Assembly (NCBI GenBank): GCA_023417315.1 | Contig: JAEZFW010000068.1 | Coordinates: forward strand, 81,023 to 145,022 | Source: Pseudomonadota bacterium | GTDB taxonomy: Bacteria > Pseudomonadota > Gammaproteobacteria > Steroidobacterales > Steroidobacteraceae | DNA: 64,000 nt | Reading direction: 5' to 3' | In this document: positions 17,877 to 26,416 of the stretch, piece by piece | Layout: each line of letters opens with the position of its first letter | How positions within the stretch are numbered: the first letter of the stretch is position 1 | Made by a program: the position numbers and the translations under genes | Notes under the pieces: generated by a model | What the model was told of the DNA's origin: nothing | Databases searched by the model: none | What the model saw: only the letters and a program-made list of their open reading frames with translations

Positions 17877-18530
17877 ATGAGCCAGTTTGCGAATCGAGCC
17901 AGTGCAGGCCGCGAGCTAGCGATTGTTCTAGACAAGTATGTCGACAGCCCAGATGTCCTCGTGCTCGGCTTGCCTCGCGGAGGCGTGCCGGTTGCCTTTG
18001 AGGTCGCGCGGGCGCTGCATGCGCCATTGGACGTGATGATCGTGCGCAAGATCGGAGCGCCAGGTCAGCCGGAGCTTGCCATCGGAGCCATTGCCTCGGG
18101 CGGCGTGACGGTGATCAACGAAGGCTTGCTCCAGTGGTTCAGGGATTCGCAGGCAATCGAGCGTGCGCAAGCGGCCGAGCGGATCGAGCTCGAGCGCCGC
18201 GAGAAAGCCTACCGGGGCACGCGCCCGCCACTTACGTTGAAGGAACGGATCGTCATTCTCGTGGATGACGGAGCAGCGACCGGCGCCAGCATGCTCGCTG
18301 CCGTGCGTGCTGCGCGTCAGCTCGGTCCGAGAAAGGTCGTCGTCGCGTTACCTGTTGCCGGCTCGAGCGCGTGTGAGCTGTTATCGAAAGAGGCGGACGA
18401 GCTCGTTTGCTTGAGCGCTCCGTCGTCCTTCTATGCCGTTGGCGAGTGGTACGCAGACTTCGGGCAAACGACCGATCGCGAAGTGACCGAGTTACTCGCA
18501 CGCACCGACGAAGCGACGCCCGCCCCTTGA
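17877..18530 (+). CDS. Phosphoribosyltransferase-domain protein
   Basis: This 217-residue type I phosphoribosyltransferase has the PRPP loop IVILVDDGAATGASM at about residue 122 and an early GLPRGGVPVAFEVA flexible-loop region. VMIVRKIGAPGQPELAIGA is characteristic of the subgroup seen in stress clusters, often fused to a dienelactone-hydrolase domain like the product of the 5.9-kb gene. ATG 17877 is preferred because GAGGGGA lies eight nt upstream; an ATG at 17859 is also in frame. The accepted base or other substrate is unknown. A PRPP synthetase (27.4 kb) and nicotinate phosphoribosyltransferase (18.6 kb) in the same block suggest shared PRPP use. Confidence 0.88.
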   Translation: MSQFANRASAGRELAIVLDKYVDSPDVLVLGLPRGGVPVAFEVARALHAPLDVMIVRKIGAPGQPELAIGAIASGGVTVINEGLLQWFRDSQAIERAQAAERIELERREKAYRGTRPPLTLKERIVILVDDGAATGASMLAAVRAARQLGPRKVVVALPVAGSSACELLSKEADELVCLSAPSSFYAVGEWYADFGQTTDREVTELLARTDEATPAP

Positions 18531-18618
18531 GGATGTCTTGTTCGTCAAGCCGAAGCTTGCGCTGCCGCGCGAGCGCCGCCGCTCAGGCGAGCAGACCGTG
18601 ACTGCAACGCCAGTCTCC

Positions 18619-19971
18619 TCACGTTTGGAGTCGATCGACCTGCGCGGCGAGAGCGTGCTGTCGCTCCGAGACTTTCGTGGGCGCTTGTGCGACGTGCTCG
18701 AGTCCGCGCAGCCAGACAGGAAGTGCCGCGAGTTGCTCCGCGCAATGCCGCCGCACCTCGCTGAGCGCAGGCGAGGCGCACATGCGCCGGCCGTTCACCA
18801 TGACTTGGTGCAGCAAGGGCTCTCCCTCGATATTCTCGTCCGAACAACCGAGCACGTCCCTCGCGATGCAGCCGTGCGAATCGTACTGACGATAAACCTG
18901 TCGCGGCCCGGGGTAGCTTTCCTTCCATTGCGAGCGCTTGCGCCGCGGTCGGCCTGCATACTGATGCAGCTTGTAGGCGCAATCGAGCGCAGGCGCGTCC
19001 TCGGAGACGGCGAGCCGGGTGCCGAGGCAGTACGCGTCGATCGGCGCGTGCGCGGCTTGCATCGCTTCGATCGCATATTCGTCGAGATTGCTGCTGACGA
19101 AGATGCGCACGTCTTGACAGCCATTCTCATCCAGTATCCCGCGCACGAGTCGCGCCGCGCACTCGAGATCGCCACTATCGATTCGAACTCCCTTCACGGC
19201 GATTCCCTTCCCGCGCAGCTCTCGTGTCAGAGCCGCGGCGCGCTTCGCACCACGTCTGGTCTCATATGTATCGATCAGAAGCACGAGATTGTCAGGCTCG
19301 CACGCAGCGAAGTTCGTGAACGCATCGATTTCCAGGTCGTGCGCTTGCACGAACGAGTGCGCCATGGTGCCGATCGCTGGTATGCCATACCGCCGTGCCG
19401 CCTCGGCGGTGGCCGTCGCATCGAAACCGGCAATGTAGCTCGCGCGACTTGCGAAACAAGCGGCTTCCGCACCGTGAGCACGACGCAAACCAAAATCGAT
19501 CAGCTGCGCTCGTGGCGCAACTAACCGTGCTCGCGCAGCTTTCGATGCGATCAGTGTCTGATAGTGAAGCAAGTTGACGACGCGGCTTTCCACCAGCTGC
19601 GCTTCCGGCATCGGTGCTTCTATACGAATCACGGGCTCGCTGGCGAAGAACACGGTTCCCTCAGATAAAGCGAATACATTTCCCGTGAAACGAAACGTCG
19701 CAAGTCGCTCGAGCAATGTGGGGCTGAAACGCTGCGTGGAGGCAAGCCACGCGAGATCGTCTGTCGAGAACTGCAGAGATTCCAAATAGTCGAGCACTTG
19801 CTCCAAGCCGGCCGCGACGAGGAAGTTGCGCGAGTCGGGCAGGCGTCGTACGGAGAACTCGAACACGGCCCTGTCCTCCATCCCGAGTCGGTAGTACGCA
19901 TCCATCATCGTGAGTTGGTAAAGATCCGTCAGCAGTGCCGATGCGCCGCAATCAGATTTCGTGTCGCTCAC
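18619..19971 (-). CDS. pncB: Nicotinate phosphoribosyltransferase
   Basis: This 450-residue enzyme joins nicotinate to PRPP to make nicotinate mononucleotide in NAD salvage. TDLYQLTMMDAYY near residue 15 is the family's signature N terminus. FEFSVRRLPDSRNFLVAAG, DFGLRRAHG with the catalytic His region, and VRIDSGDLE follow. It is convergent with the phosphoribosyltransferase gene, with an 88-nt gap that holds no feature I recognise. Its place within the stress-like block suggests NAD pool maintenance. A moderately divergent C-terminal tail makes the last 60 residues less certain. Confidence 0.93.
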   Translation of the reverse strand: MSDTKSDCGASALLTDLYQLTMMDAYYRLGMEDRAVFEFSVRRLPDSRNFLVAAGLEQVLDYLESLQFSTDDLAWLASTQRFSPTLLERLATFRFTGNVFALSEGTVFFASEPVIRIEAPMPEAQLVESRVVNLLHYQTLIASKAARARLVAPRAQLIDFGLRRAHGAEAACFASRASYIAGFDATATAEAARRYGIPAIGTMAHSFVQAHDLEIDAFTNFAACEPDNLVLLIDTYETRRGAKRAAALTRELRGKGIAVKGVRIDSGDLECAARLVRGILDENGCQDVRIFVSSNLDEYAIEAMQAAHAPIDAYCLGTRLAVSEDAPALDCAYKLHQYAGRPRRKRSQWKESYPGPRQVYRQYDSHGCIARDVLGCSDENIEGEPLLHQVMVNGRRMCASPALSEVRRHCAEQLAALPVWLRGLEHVAQAPTKVSERQHALAAQVDRLQT

Positions 19972-19998
19972 GCTGCCTCCGCACGCCGGCGCAAAGAC

Positions 19999-20244
19999 TC
20001 AATCATTGCTCCACCAATCGATGAACTCACGACAGTCGATGAGCCCATCTCCATTGGTGTCCACCTCGCGAAAGCCGATCTGCATCTCATCGCTCGTCAT
20101 GCCCGACTCAAGGCCCTCCAGCAGTTGCTTGAACTCCTCGAAGTTCACGCGCCCGTCGCGGTTGCGATCTACGCGTACGAACTCCTTCTGAAGCTCGCCC
20201 AGGTCGGAGGTGTGCCGATAGCTGCGGGATTCGGGTTTTGACAT
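19999..20244 (-). CDS. Small EF-hand calcium-binding protein
   Basis: This 81-residue cytosolic protein has two complete EF-hand loops, DRNRDGRVNFEEF (about residues 25-37) and DTNGDGLIDCREF (about 62-74), each with the acidic ligands at positions 1, 3, 5 and 12. It has no signal peptide, so it would sense or buffer calcium inside the cell. It lies 27 nt upstream of pncB on the same strand and could be co-transcribed with it. The calmodulin-like pair of hands without any other domain is unusual for bacteria but known. Its partner is not identifiable. Confidence 0.88.
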   Translation of the reverse strand: MSKPESRSYRHTSDLGELQKEFVRVDRNRDGRVNFEEFKQLLEGLESGMTSDEMQIGFREVDTNGDGLIDCREFIDWWSND

Positions 20245-20306
20245 GGATCGCTCTCCTCGACGAACAGTGCCCCTACGTCACCCTACTATCCATGTCCTGT
20301 AGAGCG

Positions 20307-20319
20307 CTCCCATAGGGAG
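20307..20319. promoter_or_regulatory. Palindrome CTCCC-ATA-GGGAG
   Basis: A perfect short inverted repeat lies 63 nt upstream of the EF-hand gene start and downstream of the CDP-archaeol-synthase-like gene. It may be an operator for the EF-hand/pncB pair or a small hairpin after the preceding gene. The rest of 20245-20404 shows nothing else. Confidence 0.3.
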
Positions 20320-20404
20320 ATACCGGAGTACGCACGGACAACCACTAGAAGCTCGGTCGATGACGCTCGCCTTGAGGATCTCGCGGGCCGTTGGCATGAC
20401 TTCC

Positions 20405-20887
20405 TCAGGACGGGCGATCGAGCCATGGAGCTTGGCGCAAGCGGGTCATGGCCAAGTCGATGAGGATGAATGCAACCGTGACGGCGACAATGCCCCAAAA
20501 GCGCAGCGACAAAAGGTCGGCAAATAGGACGAGCGGCAATAAGGCCTCGCCGATCTGATCGAGGCCGGGGACTTCCGTGCCCGGGCGCAGGCGCATGCGG
20601 CGCTTCACGGCGCTCGAGAGCGCATCACCAAGCAGCGATGCCGCAGCGAACCCGACACCTATCCACGCCGCAACGCCAAGCACACTGCTGACGAGCGCGC
20701 TCACTGCGATGCCAAAGAACAGCCCGCGCCAAGTCTTGTGGTCGCCGAAGAGCCGCTCGCCATCGGGCAGTGTGTATCCGAAATCGAGCGGCGTCCCCGC
20801 ACGCTCCCGCATGAGCTTCGAGAGAACGACAGGGGCCGCATTCGAGGCGATCAACAGTACCAGTGCCTGCAAGTGCACAGAGAGCAT
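20405..20887 (-). CDS. CDP-archaeol synthase-like membrane protein (CarS/DUF46 family)
   Basis: This is a 160-residue membrane protein with about four hydrophobic segments. The conserved FGDHKTWRG motif and the AASLLGDALSSAVKRRMRLRPG segment are typical of the CarS/DUF46 family, related to CdsA. Archaeal CarS makes CDP-archaeol from digeranylgeranylglyceryl phosphate and CTP. Bacterial homologues may use other phosphatidate-like lipids. It follows the membrane fusion protein gene by 24 nt on the same strand. The acyltransferase fusion at 14.9 kb is a possible partner in making an unusual lipid; that link is inference. Confidence 0.8.
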   Translation of the reverse strand: MLSVHLQALVLLIASNAAPVVLSKLMRERAGTPLDFGYTLPDGERLFGDHKTWRGLFFGIAVSALVSSVLGVAAWIGVGFAAASLLGDALSSAVKRRMRLRPGTEVPGLDQIGEALLPLVLFADLLSLRFWGIVAVTVAFILIDLAMTRLRQAPWLDRPS

Positions 20888-20911
20888 GGAGATCCTGCGA
20901 GTCGTGAACCT

Positions 20912-22141
20912 TCAAGTTGCTTCCAGGCTGCGCTCCTCGATTCGCACGCCTGCGGATATTCGGTCGTTCGGATGCAGGACGATGCGCTCACCGGGTACAA
21001 CCCCGCTCGTGATCTGCGCGACCACACCGTTCTGTTGACCGATGTCCACGTGGCGAAGCGCTGCGCGCCCGCGCTCGCTGATGAACACGGCCCATTTGTC
21101 GCCGTCTCGAAAGAGCGCTGCAAGGGGCGCAAGTATCTCATCCCGCGATTCCCAGACGACAATGCGTGGCTCGACTCGATATCCATGACCGAGTGAACGC
21201 CACGCCTCATAGGGACTCGTAAGGTCGATGATGACATTGACTCGCTGCTCCTCGATACCGAGCGCCGATACTTTCGTGAAGCCGAATGGCTCGATGCGCT
21301 GAACGACGCCTTCCAACCGTGTCGTTCCGCCCCATCCCTCGATCAGTGCACGTTGACCCGGCCTCACGCGAACGGCTTCCTCGGAAAGAAGGTCCACCTG
21401 CACTTCGAGGCTGCGCGGGTCTCCGATCTCCACGATTGGCGTTCCTGCTGAAACGACGCCCTCGCTCTTATGCAGAACACGCAGCACCGATCCGGAGATC
21501 GGCGAGTACACGAGCACGCAGTCGCAATCTTTCGCGGCGCGCTTCGCTTGCGCAGGATTCAAGAGCCGAGCGCGCGCCTGATGGAGCTCAGACTCGCGCA
21601 TCTTGAGCGCCGCCTTCGCTTCTTGAACAGCCGCCACCGCTGTCTTGGCGCGTCGAGCCGCAGCATCCAGCTCGTTCTCGGAAATGCTCTGGCGACTTGC
21701 GAGCGCCTTGAGGCGCTTCAGCTCCGATTCGGCGAACTCGCGCTCGGCCTCGGCGCGGCGAAGCTGCGCTTCCGCGAAACTGCGTGCGGCGGCAGCGGCA
21801 TCGACGCCCGCGCTCGCCTCCGCCGTCGCCCGCTCGTCCAGGAACATCGGCACCGAGGGCTCGAGCCGCGCGATGATCGTCTCGTTCGCAACGACTGGGT
21901 CTCCCGGCTCGAGCTCGACTCGGCGCATCAGCCCCGTGATGGATGCCGATACGACGAACATATCTCGCACGCGCATTTCTCCCTCATCGCTGACGCTCAC
22001 TTGGAGCGGGCCGCGCTCGACGATCGCGAGATCCACGGCGATCGGCAGTGGCCTGAATAGCCAGATGAGCGTCAACGCGAACAGCGCGAGCGCCGGTAGC
22101 CAGAAGTACAGTCTGCGTTTGAGTGTCGAGTTCATCATCAT
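20912..22141 (-). CDS. HlyD/MacA-type membrane fusion protein of an ABC exporter
   Basis: This 409-residue periplasmic adaptor has one N-terminal membrane anchor (LYFWLPALALFALTLIWLF). A split lipoyl-like domain (VSVSDEGEMRVRDM, VYSPISGSVLRV) surrounds a long alpha-hairpin coiled coil (about residues 100-185, Ala/Glu/Arg-rich). Beta-barrel and membrane-proximal domains follow. The ATG at 22141 overlaps the permease stop (ATGA); the frame is open further upstream but only inside the permease gene. With the permease and ATPase it forms a MacAB-like exporter. No outer-membrane TolC-type gene is adjacent. Confidence 0.88.
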   Translation of the reverse strand: MMMNSTLKRRLYFWLPALALFALTLIWLFRPLPIAVDLAIVERGPLQVSVSDEGEMRVRDMFVVSASITGLMRRVELEPGDPVVANETIIARLEPSVPMFLDERATAEASAGVDAAAAARSFAEAQLRRAEAEREFAESELKRLKALASRQSISENELDAAARRAKTAVAAVQEAKAALKMRESELHQARARLLNPAQAKRAAKDCDCVLVYSPISGSVLRVLHKSEGVVSAGTPIVEIGDPRSLEVQVDLLSEEAVRVRPGQRALIEGWGGTTRLEGVVQRIEPFGFTKVSALGIEEQRVNVIIDLTSPYEAWRSLGHGYRVEPRIVVWESRDEILAPLAALFRDGDKWAVFISERGRAALRHVDIGQQNGVVAQITSGVVPGERIVLHPNDRISAGVRIEERSLEAT

Positions 22142-24507
22142 TCGCGCGTCTTCAGCACCGCTATGAGATCGAGCCGATCGATTCGCCGCCTGACGAGCAG
22201 CGCCGATAGAGCTGTGGCCATGGAGCCAATCACGATCGCGCTGCCGTAAGTCGAAAGCTCGATGATGAACGGTACGCGGTAGAGCTCTGTTTCGAACCCC
22301 ATTACGGTCAGGCGGGCAAGCATCCACCCCACAAGGCAACCAAGAGGCAATGCCATGAGCGTGAGCAGAGCGAGCTCACCCAATAGTAGATATGAAATCT
22401 CCGAGCGCGTGAACCCAAGCACGCGCAGGGTGGCGAGCTCGCGCCCTCTTTCGGAGAGCGCGATTCGAGCGGCGTTATAGGTGACGCCGAAGGCGAGAGC
22501 ACCCGAGAATGCCACGAAGAACGAGACGAAGATCAGCATCGTCTCGGCCATCGTCTCGTCGAACATGCGGATCGCTGCTTCCTTGATCGTGATGCCGCTG
22601 ATGCCGGGAAGTGTCTGCAGCTCGCGCAACAACGCAGCTTGATGAAGGCTATCGACACGCAGATGCACGCTCGACACCGTAGAGCGCTCGCCTAGCAGCC
22701 GAGCGAGCGCGCCGATCTCGATATAGGCGGGCGTACCGATATAAGTCTCGAACGTGCCTGCGACCGGCACATTGATGGTCTTTCGATGCCCTTCGAGGAT
22801 TTCGACGTCAAGCGAATCGCCGCGGCCGACACCGAGCAGCTTGGCCAACATCGAAGAGATGATGAGACCGTGCTGCGGCAGCGTCACGGCTCGACCGTCG
22901 GCGTCATACACTCGATAGAGCTCCTGCCGCGCCGGCAGACCTTGCAGCGCCTCTCGCTGTTCGTATCGACCGACGCGCAACTTTGCCGGCACGATGCGCA
23001 TCGGCTCGACGGAGAGTACGCCTGGTAGTCGAGCAAGCTCGCGAGCTGCATCCGCCGTCCGCGGTTCTGCGAAGCTCACCGTCACATGCTGCGATTGGGC
23101 TTGTCTGAAGTAGACATCGACCATGTGCTCGATCGCATCGAGCCATTGCATCGAAAGCACGAGCACCGCGACGGACATCGCAATGCCGGCGCACGTCGTG
23201 AGCGAGCGCAAGGGCCAGCGCCCGATCTGCCGCAGGATGATCCGTGTCAGATGCTCGATGCGTCCGGCCACGCGCAGGCGCGCGAGTCGCGGTTTATGAA
23301 ACAGCGGCGGTGCCGGCGGGCGCATCGCTTCGGCAGGCGGCAATTTCGCGGCGGAGCGTACCGCCCTGAGCGCCCCCGCGAGGGCCGCGCCGAGCCCGAT
23401 AGCTGCACCCGTCACGAACGATTCCGGACCCGGGCGATACAACAGAAACGGGAAATGATAGAACTCCGCGTATGTGCGCGTCTGATAGGCACCGAGCCAA
23501 TAACCGAGAACCCAACCCAGGAGCACACCAAAGGCCCCGATCGCGAGCACGAATTGCGCATAGTGGAGCGCGATCTCGCGTTCGCTATAGCCGAACGCCT
23601 TCAGCAGCCCAATCTCGCTTCGTTCGATCGCGACCAGGCGCGCGACGACCATGTTCGTTAAGAAAGCTGCGACGAGAAGAAACACGGTCGGTAGGATCCG
23701 CGACAGCGTGCGTAGCTGCGCGATCTCGTTCATCAGGAACCAATTAGAAAGCTGGTCCGCACGCTCGTATGCGCCGATGCCTCCGTAGCGACCGAGAATG
23801 CGATCCATGCCGTCGATCACGGTTTGTGCGCTGGCCCCGCGCAACAGCGACACGCTGACGTCATTGAATGCGCCAGTGAGGTCGAAGGTCGCCTGCAGCA
23901 TCTGCTCATCGAGCCAGATCACGCCGAACCTTGCATCGTCCGGCATGAGGGCGCCGGGACCGATCGCGTAAACGTACTCGGGAGAGAGCGCCACGCCGAC
24001 GACGTTGAGCTCGCGCCAGCTACCATTCAACACCGCTCGAATGCTCGCTCCGGGATGCAGGCCATGCGCCTGCGCGAACGGCTCGGAGATCACCGCCTCG
24101 TATGTGGATCGAGGACGGGGCAAGCGCCCTTCCCGCAACGTAAGCTCGTTCAGATGCGCCTTGCTGTCCGTCGACAGAGAGACGAGTTGTGCCACGACGG
24201 GCTCGGCGAACCCTTCGATCTCGAGCACAGCGCTCTGGACGACACGGGTTTCGACACTCTGCACGCCCGGCAGGTCCGCGATGCGTTGGGCGATGCGTTG
24301 TGGCGCACGCTTCACGTGCGCAAAGACGTGGGCGAATCGGTAACGCTCGTAGTACGCCCGTGCGGTTTCCTCCAGGGCCTCGACGGTCGACAGGCCCATT
24401 ATCAACACGCCGACGCCGGAGGCTGTTATCAGGCCGATGGCGAGCACTTGGCCGCGCATGCGCCACAAGTCTCGCCAGAGCTTGCGATGCAGAGCACGCC
24501 TCACCAT
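22138..24507 (-). CDS. ABC transporter permease, FtsX/MacB superfamily (two FtsX modules)
   Basis: This 789-residue inner-membrane protein starts with a transmembrane segment (VLAIGLITASGVGVLIMG) and a large periplasmic domain. Three segments follow at about 270-370 (FtsX module), then a second segment and periplasmic domain, and three final segments with the same FtsX signature (YNAARIALSERGRELATLRVLGF). This two-module layout is that of long permeases seen with a LolD-like ATPase and an adaptor, rather than single-module MacB. It probably extracts or exports a lipid, lipoprotein or peptide. It overlaps the ATPase gene by 7 nt. Confidence 0.9.
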   Translation of the reverse strand: MVRRALHRKLWRDLWRMRGQVLAIGLITASGVGVLIMGLSTVEALEETARAYYERYRFAHVFAHVKRAPQRIAQRIADLPGVQSVETRVVQSAVLEIEGFAEPVVAQLVSLSTDSKAHLNELTLREGRLPRPRSTYEAVISEPFAQAHGLHPGASIRAVLNGSWRELNVVGVALSPEYVYAIGPGALMPDDARFGVIWLDEQMLQATFDLTGAFNDVSVSLLRGASAQTVIDGMDRILGRYGGIGAYERADQLSNWFLMNEIAQLRTLSRILPTVFLLVAAFLTNMVVARLVAIERSEIGLLKAFGYSEREIALHYAQFVLAIGAFGVLLGWVLGYWLGAYQTRTYAEFYHFPFLLYRPGPESFVTGAAIGLGAALAGALRAVRSAAKLPPAEAMRPPAPPLFHKPRLARLRVAGRIEHLTRIILRQIGRWPLRSLTTCAGIAMSVAVLVLSMQWLDAIEHMVDVYFRQAQSQHVTVSFAEPRTADAARELARLPGVLSVEPMRIVPAKLRVGRYEQREALQGLPARQELYRVYDADGRAVTLPQHGLIISSMLAKLLGVGRGDSLDVEILEGHRKTINVPVAGTFETYIGTPAYIEIGALARLLGERSTVSSVHLRVDSLHQAALLRELQTLPGISGITIKEAAIRMFDETMAETMLIFVSFFVAFSGALAFGVTYNAARIALSERGRELATLRVLGFTRSEISYLLLGELALLTLMALPLGCLVGWMLARLTVMGFETELYRVPFIIELSTYGSAIVIGSMATALSALLVRRRIDRLDLIAVLKTRE

Positions 24508-25241
24508 GACAGCTCTCGCGCGGCTTTCCGCGTCGGATTGTGCAATTCCTCATGAATGCGTCCATCTCGCATCGAAAGCACGCGATGCGCCATGCTGGCG
24601 ATCACCGAGTTGTGCGTGATGAGCGCAGTGGTCGTGCCCAACTCCGCGTGGATGCGCTCGATGGCCTCGAGCACGAGCACGCCCGTGGGACTATCCAGCG
24701 CGCCAGTCGGCTCATCGCATAGAAGAAGATCCGGCCGCTTCGCAATTGCCCGCGCGATCGCAACGCGCTGCTGCTCGCCGCCGGAGAGCTGCGCGGGGAA
24801 ATGGTGCATGCGCTCGCCGAGACCGACTAACCGCAACGAATCTTCCGGCGACATCGGCGCACGTGCGATCTCCGTTACGAGCGCGACATTTTCGAGTGCC
24901 GTCAGACTTGGAATGAGGTTGTAGAACTGAAATACGAAGCCGACGTGCTCGCGTCGATAGCGCGTAAGTCCGGCATCATCCAAAGTCGCGAGCTCGAGAT
25001 TCAGGAAGCGAACCTCTCCGCTCGTCGGTGTGTCCAAGCCGCCGAGGATGTTCAGTAAAGTCGATTTGCCGCTGCCCGAGGCACCGAGCAGGACGACCAG
25101 CTCTCCGGCATCGAGGCTCAGATCGACACCGCGAAGCGCATGAACCTCCACTTCGCCGGTGCGATACACCTTGCTGAGTGCGCGCGCGCTCAGTATGGGC
25201 TGGCTATTCAAGAGCCGCTCGCCACACCACCCGCATTGCAC
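24501..25241 (-). CDS. ABC transporter ATP-binding protein (LolD/MacB type)
   Basis: This ATPase powers the adjacent permease. Walker A is GASGSGKST (about residue 53), the Q-loop FVFQFYNLIPSLT, the signature LSGGEQQR, and Walker B LLLCDEPTGALD with the following His switch ITHNS. The frame is open to GTG 25241 (246 residues), which lacks a good ribosome-binding site. TTG 25211, just before NSQPILSARALSKVY, may be the real start. The group with the permease and fusion protein is one coupled operon, followed by the CarS-like gene. Confidence 0.9.
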   Translation of the reverse strand: MQCGWCGERLLNSQPILSARALSKVYRTGEVEVHALRGVDLSLDAGELVVLLGASGSGKSTLLNILGGLDTPTSGEVRFLNLELATLDDAGLTRYRREHVGFVFQFYNLIPSLTALENVALVTEIARAPMSPEDSLRLVGLGERMHHFPAQLSGGEQQRVAIARAIAKRPDLLLCDEPTGALDSPTGVLVLEAIERIHAELGTTTALITHNSVIASMAHRVLSMRDGRIHEELHNPTRKAARELSW

Positions 25242-25252
25242 GTCGGCGCGTG

Positions 25253-25720
25253 CTAGCTCGCGCTCTCAGGGCCTCGAACCATCAGCACCGGCACCGGCGT
25301 CGAACGCAAGACCCATTCCGCATCGCTTCCCATGACGAGCCGGCGGATGCCGCGCCGCCCATGGGTGCCCATCACGATGAGATCCGCAGGCCACTGTGTG
25401 GCTCGCTCGACGACCAGCTCTGCCACGCGGCGGCCAAAGGTTTCGACGAACGTCGATTTGAGCTCGACCCCTGCTTGCTTCACCGCGGCTTCAGCACGAT
25501 CGAGGATCTGACGCCCGGATTCTCGTAAGGCGGCAATGACATCGGCGTAATACGCGGTCGACATATACGAGGCGTCCGTTGCGGGACCGATCACGAACTC
25601 ATCGACGACATGCATCAGATTCAGCGTCGCCCCGCTGCTCTTTGCCAATTTGATGGCCTCGGCCAACGCAAGCTGGGAAGGTTCGCTGCCGTCCACCGGA
25701 ACCAGGATGTGCTTGAACAT
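25253..25720 (-). CDS. Universal stress protein (UspA family)
   Basis: This 155-residue single-domain Usp has the N-terminal ILVPVDGSEPSQLAL and the ATP-binding pattern MGTHGRRGIRRLVMGSDAEWVLR reduced to G-2x-G-9x-G-S. This places it in the nucleotide-binding UspFG/MJ0577 type. It should help survival under starvation or low oxygen. It lies just upstream of the ABC ATPase (gap of a few nt to the GTG start), so it could lead that operon. Its own upstream region holds the CCTAAC/GTTAGG inverted repeat. Confidence 0.92.
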   Translation of the reverse strand: MFKHILVPVDGSEPSQLALAEAIKLAKSSGATLNLMHVVDEFVIGPATDASYMSTAYYADVIAALRESGRQILDRAEAAVKQAGVELKSTFVETFGRRVAELVVERATQWPADLIVMGTHGRRGIRRLVMGSDAEWVLRSTPVPVLMVRGPESAS

Positions 25721-25756
25721 GGAGCCTCCGCACTTGCGAGTGCTGTAACGTAGGTG

Positions 25757-25795
25757 ATCCTAACCTCGGGGTATCCAGGATTGAGTTAGGAGATC
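25757..25795. promoter_or_regulatory. Inverted repeat upstream of the UspA gene
   Basis: GATCCTAAC (25757-25764 region) and GTTAGGAGATC (25785-25795) face each other across about 20 nt, 40-70 nt before the UspA start. CCTAAC also appears in the site before the acs-like operon. Candidate operator for a shared regulator; no experimental basis. Confidence 0.3.
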
Positions 25796-25848
25796 CACGC
25801 AATTCGGCAGGGAAACCTCGCACGCACGTTGGACATCCTCCGCCGCGC

Positions 25849-26295
25849 TCACCGCTCGGCTGGAGCTTCGATGATCTCGAACTGTAGTTCCCGACTGCAG
25901 CTCAACGAATTCGCAACCAGGCAACCGCGTTCTGCTTTGCTCAGCGCTCGTTCGTACGCCGCGGTATTTTCGGTACCGCGCACGGTGAGCACCGCATGCG
26001 TGACCATGCGGGTAAAACGCATGACACCCTCAACTCGCTCGAGCGTGGCGCTCACATCGCACTTCAGATGCAGCCATTGCAGATGTGATGCCGTAGCAAT
26101 TGCACGAAAGGTAAGGATGAAGCAACCCGCCACTGCTGCCGCTAGCAGCGATTCCGGCGACCACTGATCTCCGGGTCCATCGAACTCCACCGGCGCGGCG
26201 CTCATGAGCTGCGGTATGCCCGCTGCAGTGAGCGCGACGTTGCCGCTTGCGCCTCCCGAAGCGGCTACAGAATAGACATGCGGAAAAGGATGCAT
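25849..26295 (-). CDS. OsmC/Ohr-family protein
   Basis: This 148-residue peroxidase-family protein has the two conserved Cys contexts, AGCFILTF at about residue 58 and ERGCLVANSL at about 124, that reduce organic hydroperoxides in OsmC/Ohr enzymes. PVEFDGPGDQWSPESLLAAAVA is the typical preceding helix. It belongs to the YhfA/OsmC-like branch rather than classical Ohr, judged by eye. It reads in the same direction as the UspA gene, 128 nt upstream, and shares the stress context. Confidence 0.9.
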   Translation of the reverse strand: MHPFPHVYSVAASGGASGNVALTAAGIPQLMSAAPVEFDGPGDQWSPESLLAAAVAGCFILTFRAIATASHLQWLHLKCDVSATLERVEGVMRFTRMVTHAVLTVRGTENTAAYERALSKAERGCLVANSLSCSRELQFEIIEAPAER

Positions 26296-26416
26296 AGAAG
26301 TCTCCGGCTACGCTGGCGGCAGCGTACGTCCGCACAGTTAACCGGACCTATCAGGAACCTCGCTTAATGCGTCTCGGGAGATGCGAACCTGGAGAGCATG
26401 AGTGCTGACCACCTCG

